From contig JASGFY010000009.1 of assembly GCA_047605265.1 (NCBI GenBank), forward strand, positions 7,590-71,589: 64,000 nucleotides of DNA. The letters run 5' to 3'. Positions 35,775 to 46,780 of the stretch are shown here, one piece after another. Position 1 is the first letter of the stretch. Each line of letters begins with the position of its first letter. This DNA comes from Solimonas sp047605265 (GTDB lineage Bacteria; Pseudomonadota; Gammaproteobacteria; Nevskiales; Nevskiaceae). The notes beneath the pieces were generated by a model. The model saw nothing but the letters and a program-made list of their open reading frames with translations, did no database searches and was not told the DNA's origin. Made by a program: the position numbers and the translations under genes.

Positions 35775-35791
35775 GAGCAAGGAGCAGGCCT
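35775..35791 (-). promoter_or_regulatory. Sigma-54 promoter of the second TonB receptor
   Basis: On the minus strand AGGCCTGCTCCTTGCTC carries GG-N10-GC with TTGC, identical in the core 17 bases to the promoter before the first receptor. The start site would be near 35765, giving a leader of about 65 bases. Confidence 0.65.
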
Positions 35792-36079
35792 TTTTCACGG
35801 CCTCGTCTGCATTGTTTTCTGATTGTTTTAGACGGCAAGCGGTGTTTGCCGGCCGCCTGTTGCGTCCCGCGGTGCTTTGTCCGTCAGGCCGTTGCTGGCT
35901 TTGTTATCAGCTCATCACTTGTGGCTATTTGCCTGCGCCGAGGAGCGAAGGCGCTGCTTGTGTTCCGACTGCAACAGCCGAGTCCGCAGTCTGACCTGTT
36001 TCGTGCAATCAGCAGCTCGATATCGAGCTAAAGATAGTGGCTCTAAATATTGGCTGTGCTTAAAACGCGCCACTAAATT

Positions 36080-36108
36080 TTGCAGTGTGGTTGGGGAGCG
36101 ACACGGCG
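36080..36108 (-). promoter_or_regulatory. Upstream activator site of the second TonB receptor
   Basis: TTGCAGTGTGGTTGGGGAGC then GACACGGCG contains the dyad GTGT-N12-ACAC and matches the block at 32609-32637 at 25 of 29 bases. It lies about 305 bp upstream of the sigma-54 promoter and about 130 bp before the activator gene, so it might also serve that gene. Confidence 0.5.
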
Positions 36109-36234
36109 GTACAGGCGGAAAGCTTCACGGGAAGCGTCACACAGGATGTCCGCGATCATGCCCATGGCGTGTTACCGCGGCAGCGGCCTTTTAAAGCGTC
36201 TTTTGGGAAATAGAGGGAAGGGAGTTTAGGAGTA

Positions 36235-37368
<1,134 letters not shown>

Positions 37369-37543
37369 GCATCCGCTTCCGACCGTCGCGCGCGTTGCAG
37401 CAGGATGCCCGGGACCGTGTTGCTCGCGCAGCAGCCATGACCGCGGTGGATTTCTATGCGATGCGCCGTGTTTCGCGCGCGTTCAAGGACTTGGGTCGTG
37501 TCCGTCGGCGTGGCGCGGGCCTTGCGTCGGAGGGCCTTCCGTC

Positions 37544-38950
37544 ATGAGGCGCAGTCACCGCGAAGGCCACGTGCGTTACACCCCCTTTCTTGCAGCCGGT
37601 CTGGCGGCTGGCATGGCCGCGGCGGTCTTCGCCGGCGATGCGCTCGCCTTGCCGAGCGTGTTCCCGACCGGCACGACGCGCTATGTGCCCGGCAAGGCGT
37701 ACAACTCGTTCGTCCTGTTCACCGGCGGCGACAAGGTTGCGCGCCTGATCGATCTCGACGGCAATGTCGTGCATCAGTGGCCCGATGCGGGCTCCCTGAG
37801 CACGCTGCTCGATCCCGCGCTCGTGCACGGCGAGCGTGGCCACGTGCTCGTGACGCTCGAGACCATCGATGGCAAGGGCACCGACCTCGTGCCCGGCCAG
37901 GTGACGGCGCAGATTTCCAAGACGATCGGCGAGCTGGACTGGAGCGGCAAGACCTTGTGGACGTTCGGGCCGAAAGCGCCGGACGGCCTCGCACGCCAGC
38001 ATCACGACTGGGCGCGGCTGCCGAACGGCAACACGGCCGTGCTCGCCAACCTCGTCCACGCGGTGCCGGGTTTCAAGCAGCCGCGCCTGCTCGACGACGT
38101 GATCTATGAAGTCGATCCCTCCGGCGCGATCGTCTGGCGCTGGGTCGCGGCCGAGCATATCGGCGAGTTCGGCTTCACACCGGAGCAGCTCGAGATCGTC
38201 AAGAGCGACGCGAGCGCCGACTACCTGCACTTCAACAATCTGAAGCCCGTGGGGCCGAACCACTGGTTCCGCGATGGCGACACGCGCTTCGCGCCGGACA
38301 ATCTGCTGGTCGATTCGCGCAACGCGAATTTCATTGCGATCATCGAGCGCAAGACCGGCAGGGTCGTCTGGCGGCTCGGTCCGGACTACGAACGTGCACG
38401 GCATCCCGACGTGCGGCTCGAGAGCAAGGTGCCGCGCCCGCTGGACCGCACCAGCGGCCAGCACGACGCGCACGTGATCCCGGAAGGTCTGCCCGGTGCG
38501 GGCAATATCCTGGTCTTCGACAACGAGGGCGAAGGTGGTTACCCGCCTTTGCCGCTGGCGGTCACCGGCGGCTCGCGCGTGCTGGAGATCGATCCGGTGA
38601 AGAAGGAGATCGTCTGGCAGTACACCGGCGAGGATTCCGGCGGTCCGGCCTGGTCGTTCCGCAGCGCGTTCATCAGTGACGCACGGCGGCTTCCGAACGG
38701 CAACACCTTCATCGACGAGGGCCAGAACGGCCGCCTGTTCCAGGTGACGCCGGCGGGCGAGATCGTCTGGGAATACGTCAATCCGTATCCGCGCCGCGGC
38801 ACGGATGCGCAGAGCGGCAGGCCGAGCGTCAATTACTCGCTGTACCGCGCGCAGCCGGTGCCGTACGACTGGGTGCCGGCGGGCACGCCGCGCAGCGAGA
38901 AGCCGGTGACGCCGCCGGACAATACGCAGTTCCGCTTGCCGGGCGGGTGA
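37544..38950 (+). CDS. Arylsulfotransferase-like (ASST family) exported protein
   Basis: A 468-residue beta-propeller protein with signal peptide (FLAAGLAAGMAAAVFAGDALA) and repeats typical of the PF05935/PF14269 arylsulfotransferase superfamily: LIDLDGNVVHQWPDAG, QHHDWARLPNGNTAVLANLV, GQHDAHVIPEGLPGAGNILV and RRLPNGNTFIDEG. Conserved His residues in HHDW and HDAH correspond to the active-site His of ASST enzymes, which move sulfate between phenols. Gene order in a sulfur-linked region supports this, but many family members are uncharacterised. A GAGGG precedes the ATG. The 175 bases before it hold only a 60-codon ORF of doubtful reality. Confidence 0.78.
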   Translation: MRRSHREGHVRYTPFLAAGLAAGMAAAVFAGDALALPSVFPTGTTRYVPGKAYNSFVLFTGGDKVARLIDLDGNVVHQWPDAGSLSTLLDPALVHGERGHVLVTLETIDGKGTDLVPGQVTAQISKTIGELDWSGKTLWTFGPKAPDGLARQHHDWARLPNGNTAVLANLVHAVPGFKQPRLLDDVIYEVDPSGAIVWRWVAAEHIGEFGFTPEQLEIVKSDASADYLHFNNLKPVGPNHWFRDGDTRFAPDNLLVDSRNANFIAIIERKTGRVVWRLGPDYERARHPDVRLESKVPRPLDRTSGQHDAHVIPEGLPGAGNILVFDNEGEGGYPPLPLAVTGGSRVLEIDPVKKEIVWQYTGEDSGGPAWSFRSAFISDARRLPNGNTFIDEGQNGRLFQVTPAGEIVWEYVNPYPRRGTDAQSGRPSVNYSLYRAQPVPYDWVPAGTPRSEKPVTPPDNTQFRLPGG

Positions 38951-38990
38951 GGCACCGGCTTTCTCAAGCACCGAATCCGAAGGGAGAACT

Positions 38991-39938
38991 ATGAAGCTGC
39001 ATCTACGTCAGCTGGTGGCCGTGGCCGCCTTGTCGGGCGCGTCGCTCGCGCAGGCCGCCACCGATCGAACGCCGGCGATCGACGGTGTCGTCGCCGCCGA
39101 CACGCCGATCGAATTCATCAAGGATGGCTTCGAGGGCACCGAGGGACCGATCGCGCTGTCCGACGGCAGCCTGCTGTTCACCGAGACGCGCGCGAACCGC
39201 ATCACGAAGATCGCCGTCGACGGCACGACGAGCACCTTCCTCGATAATACCAACGGTTCGAACGCGCTCGCGTTCAACGGCGAGCGCGAGCTGATCAGCG
39301 TGCAGACGGTGAAGCCGCAGGTCGGCGTGATCTGGCCGGCCGATCGCGTCCGCGTGCTCGCCGCCGACTTCGAAGGCGCGCCGCTGCTGCGGCCGAACGA
39401 TCTGGTCGTCGACAAGACCGGCGGCGTCTATTTCAGCGACCCCGGCGTGGCGCCGAAGCCCGGCGAGCCGCAGCCGGTGAAGTCGCTCTATTACGTGAGC
39501 GCGGCCGGCAAGCTGACGCGGCTGGCCACCGACATCGACCGGCCGAACGGCGTGCAGCTCTCGCCCGACGAGAAGACGCTCTACGTCGCCAATACGTCCG
39601 GCGAATTCCTGCTCGCCTACGACATCGTCAAGCCGGGCCAGCTCGGGCAGCGGCGCGATTTCGCCAAGCTCGCCGGCTACCGGCAGACCGACAACGGTTG
39701 GGCGAGCGGCGCCGACGGGCTGGCCGTCGACGCGAAGGGCCGCGTCTACGTCGCCACCAACGTCGGCATCGAAGTGTTCAGCGCCAAGGGGCAGGCGCTC
39801 GGCATCGTCGAGCTGCCGAAGCAGCCGCAGAACATCGCGTTCGCCGGACCGGGCAAGCACACGCTGTACGCGGTCGGCCGCGGCGCGGCGTATCGCATCA
39901 AGACGCTGACCGCGGGCTACGCGGGCCGCGCCAAGTAG
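38991..39938 (+). CDS. SMP-30/gluconolactonase-family exported protein
   Basis: A 315-residue six-bladed propeller with a signal peptide (VAVAALSGASLAQA). DGFEGTEGPIALSDGSLLFT carries the metal Glu of the SMP-30 family, PNDLVVDKTGGVYFSDPG (about residue 138) the metal Asn/Asp region, and RPNGVQLSPDEKTLYVANTS and SGADGLAVDAKGRVYVATN the remaining ligands. Family members are lactonases or esterases. Periplasmic location and gene order suggest hydrolysis of an imported or released organic product. It is 40 bases after the ASST-like gene. Confidence 0.88.
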   Translation: MKLHLRQLVAVAALSGASLAQAATDRTPAIDGVVAADTPIEFIKDGFEGTEGPIALSDGSLLFTETRANRITKIAVDGTTSTFLDNTNGSNALAFNGERELISVQTVKPQVGVIWPADRVRVLAADFEGAPLLRPNDLVVDKTGGVYFSDPGVAPKPGEPQPVKSLYYVSAAGKLTRLATDIDRPNGVQLSPDEKTLYVANTSGEFLLAYDIVKPGQLGQRRDFAKLAGYRQTDNGWASGADGLAVDAKGRVYVATNVGIEVFSAKGQALGIVELPKQPQNIAFAGPGKHTLYAVGRGAAYRIKTLTAGYAGRAK

Positions 39939-40000
39939 TCGCAGGCCATCAATACATGAACTTATCCAGATCACTCCGCATCTCACACGAGCTCAGAACC

Positions 40001-40447
40001 ATGAAGAAAATCCTCCTGCCCGCGCTGTTTTCCGCCATCGCGTTCACGGCGTTTGCGCCGCTGTCGTTCGCACAGACGGCCGCGCCGGCCGCCGCGAAGG
40101 CGCCGGCGTTCAAGGCCCATGTGCTGAACCGCGCCGAGGTCGATGCGTTGTTCCAGCACCCGGAAAACGTTCTGGTCATCGACGTGCGCCGGCCGGACGA
40201 GCTGACGAGCAAGGGCGGCTTCCCGGTCTATCTGAGCGTGCAGAACGATCAGGTCGAGCAAAGCCTCAAGTGGATTCCGAAGGGCCGCACGCTGCTGGTC
40301 GTCTCGAATCACGCGGCCCGTGCCGGCAAGGTCGCCGACCTGCTCAAGGACAGGGGCTTCAAGGTCGCCGGCGCCGCCGGCGTGCAGCTGTACGAGCAGG
40401 AAGGCGGCACGCTGCTGAAGGTCGCGCCGCCGGCGCCGAAGTCCTGA
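40001..40447 (+). CDS. Rhodanese-like exported protein lacking the catalytic Cys
   Basis: A 148-residue protein with signal peptide (KKILLPALFSAIAFTAFAPL). The rhodanese fold is recognisable from NVLVIDVRRPDELTSKGGFP and LLVVSNHAARAGKVADLLKD. In active rhodaneses the second segment reads CxxGxRS, but here the Cys position is Ser or Asn (VVSNHAARAGK). It therefore should not transfer sulfur through a Cys persulfide, and may bind sulfur anions or a partner instead. The ATG at 40001 is taken for its signal peptide. Confidence 0.75.
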   Translation: MKKILLPALFSAIAFTAFAPLSFAQTAAPAAAKAPAFKAHVLNRAEVDALFQHPENVLVIDVRRPDELTSKGGFPVYLSVQNDQVEQSLKWIPKGRTLLVVSNHAARAGKVADLLKDRGFKVAGAAGVQLYEQEGGTLLKVAPPAPKS

Positions 40448-40473
40448 TCGCCTGAATCGCCGGAGACGCCGCC

Positions 40474-41370
40474 ATGCCGACGCCGCGCAAGACCGCCGCC
40501 GATTTTCACCCGGACGTGCTGAAACTCTTCGATCGCTACGTGCACGGCGATCTTTCGCGACGCGGCTTTCTCAGCCAGGCCGCGCGCTACGCCGCCGCGG
40601 GTCTCGGCGCCGAAGCCCTGCTCGAAGCGCTGAACCCGCGCTTCGCGTACGCGCAGCAGGTCGCGCCGGACGATGCGCGGCTGAAAGCCGCTTACGTGCA
40701 GATCGATTCGCCGCAAGGCTACGGCAAGCTGAAGGCTTATCTCGCGCAGCCGACGCAGGCGAAGGGTCCGCTGCCGGTGGTGCTCGTCGTGCACGAGAAC
40801 CGCGGCCTGAATCCGCACATCGAGGACATCGCGCGGCGTCTGGCGCTCGATGGCTTCATCGCGCTGGCGCCGGACGCGCTGACGCCGCTCGGCGGCTATC
40901 CGGGCGACGAGGACAAGGCGCGCGAGCTGTTCACGAAGCTCGACCAGACGAAGACGCGTGAGGATTTCGTCGCGGCCGCGAATCATCTGCGCACGCTCAA
41001 GGGCGGCAACGGCAGGCTGGGCGTCGTCGGCTTCTGCTACGGCGGCGGCATCGCCAACCTGCTGGCGACGCGCCTGCCGGAGCTGAAGGCGGCGGTGCCG
41101 TTCTACGGCGCGCAGCCGGACGCCGCCGACGTGCCGAAGATCAAGGCGTCGCTGCTGCTGCAGTACGCCGGCGCCGACGATCGGATCAATGCCGGCTGGC
41201 CGACGTACGAAACCGCGCTGAAGGCGGCGCACGTCGACTATCAGGCCTACGTCTATCCGGGCGTGCAGCACGGCTTCAACAACGACACGACGCCGCGCTA
41301 CGACGAGGCCGCCGCGCGGCTGGCCTGGCAGCGCACCGTCGAATTCTTCAACCAGCATCTGCGCGGCTGA
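40474..41370 (+). CDS. Dienelactone hydrolase-family protein with TAT-like signal
   Basis: A 298-residue alpha/beta hydrolase. The N-terminus DLSRRGFLSQAARYAAAG is a twin-arginine-type signal. VVLVVHENRGLNPHIEDIAR is the oxyanion region, GFCYGGGIANLLA (about residue 188) holds the nucleophile Cys, YAGADDRINAGWP the Asp, and YPGVQHGFNNDT the His. This Cys-Asp-His triad is the dienelactone hydrolase type, YghX-like. It cleaves ester or lactone bonds of an unknown substrate. It lies 26 bases after the rhodanese-like gene and 45 before the sulfate-binding protein. Confidence 0.88.
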   Translation: MPTPRKTAADFHPDVLKLFDRYVHGDLSRRGFLSQAARYAAAGLGAEALLEALNPRFAYAQQVAPDDARLKAAYVQIDSPQGYGKLKAYLAQPTQAKGPLPVVLVVHENRGLNPHIEDIARRLALDGFIALAPDALTPLGGYPGDEDKARELFTKLDQTKTREDFVAAANHLRTLKGGNGRLGVVGFCYGGGIANLLATRLPELKAAVPFYGAQPDAADVPKIKASLLLQYAGADDRINAGWPTYETALKAAHVDYQAYVYPGVQHGFNNDTTPRYDEAAARLAWQRTVEFFNQHLRG

Positions 41371-41415
41371 TGGGCCGCGCTGTTTTTTCCATCACTGGCA
41401 AGCAAGGGGGTAACG

Positions 41416-42432
41416 ATGTGGAAGCAACTGCGGTCCAATAAAACGCTGCTGTCGATCGCCGCGGCGCTGGCGCTGCCGCTGTCGGCGCACGCCGCTTCGT
41501 ATGAGCTGCTGAATGTTTCGTACGATCCGACGCGCGAGCTGTACCAGAACATCAACAAGGCATTCGTGGCCGACTACAAGGCCAAGACCGGCGACACGGT
41601 GACGGTCCAGCAGTCGCACGGCGGCTCCGGCGCGCAGGCGCGCTCGGTCGTCGACGGGGCCGACGCCGACGTCGTGACGCTGGCGCTGGCCGCCGACATC
41701 GACGGCATCGCCGCGAAGGCGAAGCTGCTCTCGCCCGACTGGCAGTCGCGCCTGCCGAACAACTCGTCGCCGTACGTCTCGACGATCATCTTCCTCGTGC
41801 GCAAGGGCAACCCGAAGCACATCAAGGACTGGGATGATCTGATCAAGCCGGGCGTCAGCGTCATCACGCCGAACCCGAAGACCTCGGGTGGCGCGCGCTG
41901 GAACTACCTCGGAGCGTATTCCTACGCGCTGAAGAAGAATGGCGGTGACGAAGCCAAGGCGGAAGCCTTTCTGAAGGCGCTGTACAAGAACGTGCCGGTG
42001 CTCGACTCCGGCGCGCGCGGCTCGACGGTGACGTTCGCGCAGCGCGGCTTGGGCGACGTGCTGATCGCCTGGGAGAACGAGGCGTTCCTGGCGCTCGACG
42101 AATTCGGCAAGGACAAGTTCGATATCGTCGCGCCGCCGACGTCGATCCTGGCCGAGCCGCCGGTCGCGGTGGTCGACAAGGTCGTCGACAAGAAGGGCAC
42201 GCGCAAGGTCGCCGAGGCGTATCTGAACTTCCTCTACACGGACGAAGCGCAGGAAATCATCGCCAAGAACCACTACCGGCCGCGCAATCCGGCGATCGCC
42301 GCGAAGTACGCGAGCCAGTTCCCCAAGCTGACGCTCAGCACGATCGCGGATTTCGGCGGCTGGACCAAGGTACAGGCCACGCACTTCGCCGACGGCGGCG
42401 TGTTCGACAAGATCTACCAGCCGGCGCAGTAA
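41416..42432 (+). CDS. Sulfate/thiosulfate ABC-transporter substrate-binding protein
   Basis: A 338-residue periplasmic binding protein with signal peptide (SIAAALALPLSAHAA). ELLNVSYDPTRELYQNINKA, VTVQQSHGGSGAQARSVVDG (the sulfate-binding Ser/Gly loop), and NPKTSGGARWNYLGAYSYAL are the diagnostic motifs of Sbp/CysP. FAQRGLGDVLIAWENEAFLA and the tail are conserved too. The partner permease and ATPase genes (cysTWA) are not in the window, so it must use components encoded elsewhere. Its position at the end of the activator operon links this locus to sulfur supply. It could be named sbp or cysP; I do not choose. Confidence 0.9.
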   Translation: MWKQLRSNKTLLSIAAALALPLSAHAASYELLNVSYDPTRELYQNINKAFVADYKAKTGDTVTVQQSHGGSGAQARSVVDGADADVVTLALAADIDGIAAKAKLLSPDWQSRLPNNSSPYVSTIIFLVRKGNPKHIKDWDDLIKPGVSVITPNPKTSGGARWNYLGAYSYALKKNGGDEAKAEAFLKALYKNVPVLDSGARGSTVTFAQRGLGDVLIAWENEAFLALDEFGKDKFDIVAPPTSILAEPPVAVVDKVVDKKGTRKVAEAYLNFLYTDEAQEIIAKNHYRPRNPAIAAKYASQFPKLTLSTIADFGGWTKVQATHFADGGVFDKIYQPAQ

Positions 42433-42475
42433 TCGGGGAAAGGGAAGCGCCACGCATCGCAGGATGCGCGGCGTC

Positions 42476-42529
42476 AAGCCGCCCGGCGGCACGGCTCGGA
42501 TCGAGCGGTGCCGCCGGGCGGCTTTTTTT
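42476..42529 (+). terminator. Strong Rho-independent terminator after the sulfate-binding protein gene
   Basis: AAGCCGCCCGGCGGCAC pairs with GTGCCGCCGGGCGGCTT over 17 bases around a GC-rich loop, followed by T7. It closes the 36.2-42.4 kb transcript. The remaining bases to 42728 contain the 12-bp inverted repeat at 42622 and 42683 and nothing else. Confidence 0.9.
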
Positions 42530-42621
42530 GCGTTGAGGGCCTGGGCAACGCGATGCAACTGTTCCCGCGTGCGGTGCGGAGCGCGGGGAGAAACCCGTCA
42601 AGCCCGCAATGACGCACTGTT

Positions 42622-42694
42622 GTCCGGAACGTTGCCAGGCAAGGCGCACCAGCGCCGCCGCCGCATTTCGACGCGAAGCGAAAACGTTCCGGAC
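42622..42694. repeat. 12-bp inverted repeat pair
   Basis: GTCCGGAACGTT (42622-42633) and AACGTTCCGGAC (42683-42694) are perfect inverted copies 49 bases apart in a gene-free stretch. The arms contain AACGTT, and flanks of the copies are also partly similar (GCAAT... and ATTGC...). Possible relics of a small mobile element or paired protein-binding sites. Confidence 0.45.
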
Positions 42695-42728
42695 CGCAAT
42701 GCGCATGACGGGACTGCGCGGCGTTTCC

Positions 42729-44732
42729 CTAGCGAATGCTGATGCGCGGTGGTGCCGCCGCGGGCTCCGGGATCGGCAGCGGCACGATGTGCATCGCGCG
42801 GCCGCCGATTTCCAGACGCTGCTGCACGGCGAGCGGCATCTGGTTGTGCAGCCAACGCGTCAGCAGGTTCTCGTTGCCGAACACCAGCTTGCTGGCGAAG
42901 ACCGTTGCCTTCGGAAAGTCCTCGAAGACTGTCGGCAGCAGCGCTATCAGCTCGCCGAGCGGATCGCCGCCGTAGGCCTGGTAGGTCTTGGCGGCGAGGC
43001 CGCGGCTCGCGCAGTAGCTGGTGAAGTAGTTCAGCGAGTTCTCGATGCGCGCGCGCAGGCTCTTGAGCGTGCGCTCGCTGTTGAACGACTCCTTGTCGAC
43101 CTCGCCGATCGACACGAACGCGAAGTTGCGGAAGCGGCCGGGGAAAGTGTCGAGCACCCAGCGCAAGGCGTGCATGCCCGCGCCGCGGCTGTTGCCGACG
43201 AGGATCACGGCGGTGTCGTCGGCCGGATCGGTGGCGATCGGCTTGGCGTCCTCGTCCCAGTCCGGTTTGATCGCGTAGGCCTGGTCGACGCGCAACATCA
43301 GCTGGCGGATGTACTCGTAGTGGCGGTGGATCAGCAGGCAGAAGCCGACCACGCCGCTGGTGATCAGCACGGTTACCCAGCCGCCGAGCATGAGCTTCTC
43401 GGCGAGGATCACGACGAGGATCGCGGCGCAGACGACGAAGCCGAGCGCGGCCATCGCGAACTTGCCTTTCCAGTCGAGACGATACAGGCGCTGCTCCCAC
43501 CAGTGCCGGCACAGGCCGAACAGCGACAGCGAGAAGGTCAGGAACACGTTGATGCTGTACAGCACGACCAGCAGGCCGACCTGGCCGCGGGTCAGCAGCA
43601 GGATGACGAGCGCGGCGACGCCCATGACGAGCACGCCGTTCTGCGTGACCATGCGGCTCGACAGCTGGCGGAACTGGCGCGGCACCCAGTGGTCGGCGGC
43701 CATGCTGGCGAGCACCGACGGGCCGCCGAGGAAGCCGGTGTTGGCGGCCACCAGCAGCAGCCCGGCCTCGAGCGCTAGGACCACGGCGAGCACGATGCCG
43801 GACGTGTGCGCGCTCCACGACAGGCTGTCGAGGATCGCGCGGAAGGTCACCGCGTTGAGCGTCTGACCCGGCACGTGTTCGGCGCCCCACAGCAGGTAGA
43901 GCAGGATGATGCCGCCGGCGGTGAAGGCCAGCGACAGCGCCATGTAGGCCATCGTCCAGTGGCCGGTGCGCACGCGCGGCTCGGCCAGCATGTTGATGTT
44001 GTTCGATACCGCCTCGATGCCGGTATACGTGCCGGCGCCGACCGAATACGCGCGCAGGAACAGCGCGACGGCGAACATCCAGCCGGACTCGCGGGTCAGC
44101 TGCAGGGTTTCGCTCCAGGTCGTCGCGACCATGCCGCCGAGCCCGTCGGCGTGATAGCTGATGCCGTAGATGATCAGGAAGGCGTGCGTGACGAAGAAGC
44201 CGAGGAAGATCGGCGCGAGGATGGCGATCGATTCCTTCATGCCGCGCATGTTGAGGACGATGAGCAGCACGATCACGCCGATCTCGGCGCCGAGCTTGTA
44301 GATCTGCGCGTTGCCCGAGAACAGGCTGAACAGCGCGTCGGTGCCGCTGGCGACCGAGATGGCGATCGTCAGCACATAGTCGACGATCAGCGCCGAGCCG
44401 GAGATCAGGCCGGCATGCTTGCCGATCAGCTGCGTCGCCGCCTTGTAGCCGCCGCCGCCGGACGGGAACAGCTCGATGACCTGGTTGTAGGCCAGCGAAA
44501 TGATGAAGACGGTCAGTGCCGTGGCACCGGCCAGGTAGAGCGCGATGTGCGCGTGGCCGCCGAGCGCGAGAAAGGCCTCTTCGGGACCGTAGCACGACGA
44601 CGACAGGCCGTCGGCGCCGAGGCCGATCCACGCCAAGAACGCCACCAGCACGATGTGCTGGCGGGTCTTGGGATCGAACGGGTCCAGCTTCTTGCCGAGG
44701 ATCAGGCGCCAGAGGCCGCGCAATGCGCTCAT
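42729..44732 (-). CDS. APC-family amino acid permease with cytoplasmic C-terminal domain
   Basis: A 667-residue transporter. About 12 membrane helices fill residues 25-490, starting with HIVLVAFLAWIGLGADGLSS. FPSGGGGYKAATQLIGKHAG is the unwound, substrate-binding region of helix 1/2-type APC proteins, and RAYSVGAGTYTGIEAVSNNI a later signature. Residues 500-667 form a soluble domain (AVILVGNSRGAGMHALRWVL), which is uncommon in small APC permeases. This fits the larger YhdG/KUP-like-tail permeases of proteobacteria. Substrate unknown. It is divergent from typA. Confidence 0.87.
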   Translation of the reverse strand: MSALRGLWRLILGKKLDPFDPKTRQHIVLVAFLAWIGLGADGLSSSCYGPEEAFLALGGHAHIALYLAGATALTVFIISLAYNQVIELFPSGGGGYKAATQLIGKHAGLISGSALIVDYVLTIAISVASGTDALFSLFSGNAQIYKLGAEIGVIVLLIVLNMRGMKESIAILAPIFLGFFVTHAFLIIYGISYHADGLGGMVATTWSETLQLTRESGWMFAVALFLRAYSVGAGTYTGIEAVSNNINMLAEPRVRTGHWTMAYMALSLAFTAGGIILLYLLWGAEHVPGQTLNAVTFRAILDSLSWSAHTSGIVLAVVLALEAGLLLVAANTGFLGGPSVLASMAADHWVPRQFRQLSSRMVTQNGVLVMGVAALVILLLTRGQVGLLVVLYSINVFLTFSLSLFGLCRHWWEQRLYRLDWKGKFAMAALGFVVCAAILVVILAEKLMLGGWVTVLITSGVVGFCLLIHRHYEYIRQLMLRVDQAYAIKPDWDEDAKPIATDPADDTAVILVGNSRGAGMHALRWVLDTFPGRFRNFAFVSIGEVDKESFNSERTLKSLRARIENSLNYFTSYCASRGLAAKTYQAYGGDPLGELIALLPTVFEDFPKATVFASKLVFGNENLLTRWLHNQMPLAVQQRLEIGGRAMHIVPLPIPEPAAAPPRISIR

Positions 44733-44823
44733 CGAGGGTCGGTCTTGGGGCGAAGCGGTCGATTCTAGCACCGTGCCCGCCGGCTGATTAAAAGTTGCCC
44801 TATCGCTGTCATCGGCCGGCGCG

Positions 44824-44829
44824 TACAAT
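44824..44829 (+). promoter_or_regulatory. TACAAT -10 box before typA
   Basis: TACAAT at 44824-44829 lies 69 bases before the GTG start of typA. A matching -35 is not clear. It resembles the -10 elements before the aldo/keto reductase and purT genes. Confidence 0.3.
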
Positions 44830-44897
44830 TCACGCCCTTTTTGCGCGACCGCGTGAAATCCTTTGCTTTGCCGGCCTTCCGCCGGCCCCGGTGCCCC

Positions 44898-46733
<1,836 letters not shown>

Positions 46734-46743
46734 TGGGTTGATC

Positions 46744-46771
46744 CCCTCTCCCCGCGTGAGCAGGGAGAGGG
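46744..46771 (+). promoter_or_regulatory. Hairpin sequestering the lysE-like gene ribosome-binding site
   Basis: CCCTCTCCC pairs with GGGAGAGGG, 10 bases apart. The right arm is the purine-rich Shine-Dalgarno of the following gene, whose ATG is at 46781. When folded, the stem would mask it. Confidence 0.45.
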
Positions 46772-46780
46772 AGTTTCGCG

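Larger units (their letters stand above)
35700..36234. promoter_or_regulatory. 535-base divergent control region, second TonB receptor and sigma-54 activator
   Basis: No gene is present. The region contains the second sigma-54 promoter, TGTTATCAGCTCATC near 35898, AAAGATAGTGGC near 36030, the dyad block at 36080-36108, and a local AT-rich stretch (CTCTAAATATTGGCTG). Its layout parallels 32238-32870. The divergent activator gene has a good RBS (TTAGGAG) but no clear own promoter. Confidence 0.6.
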
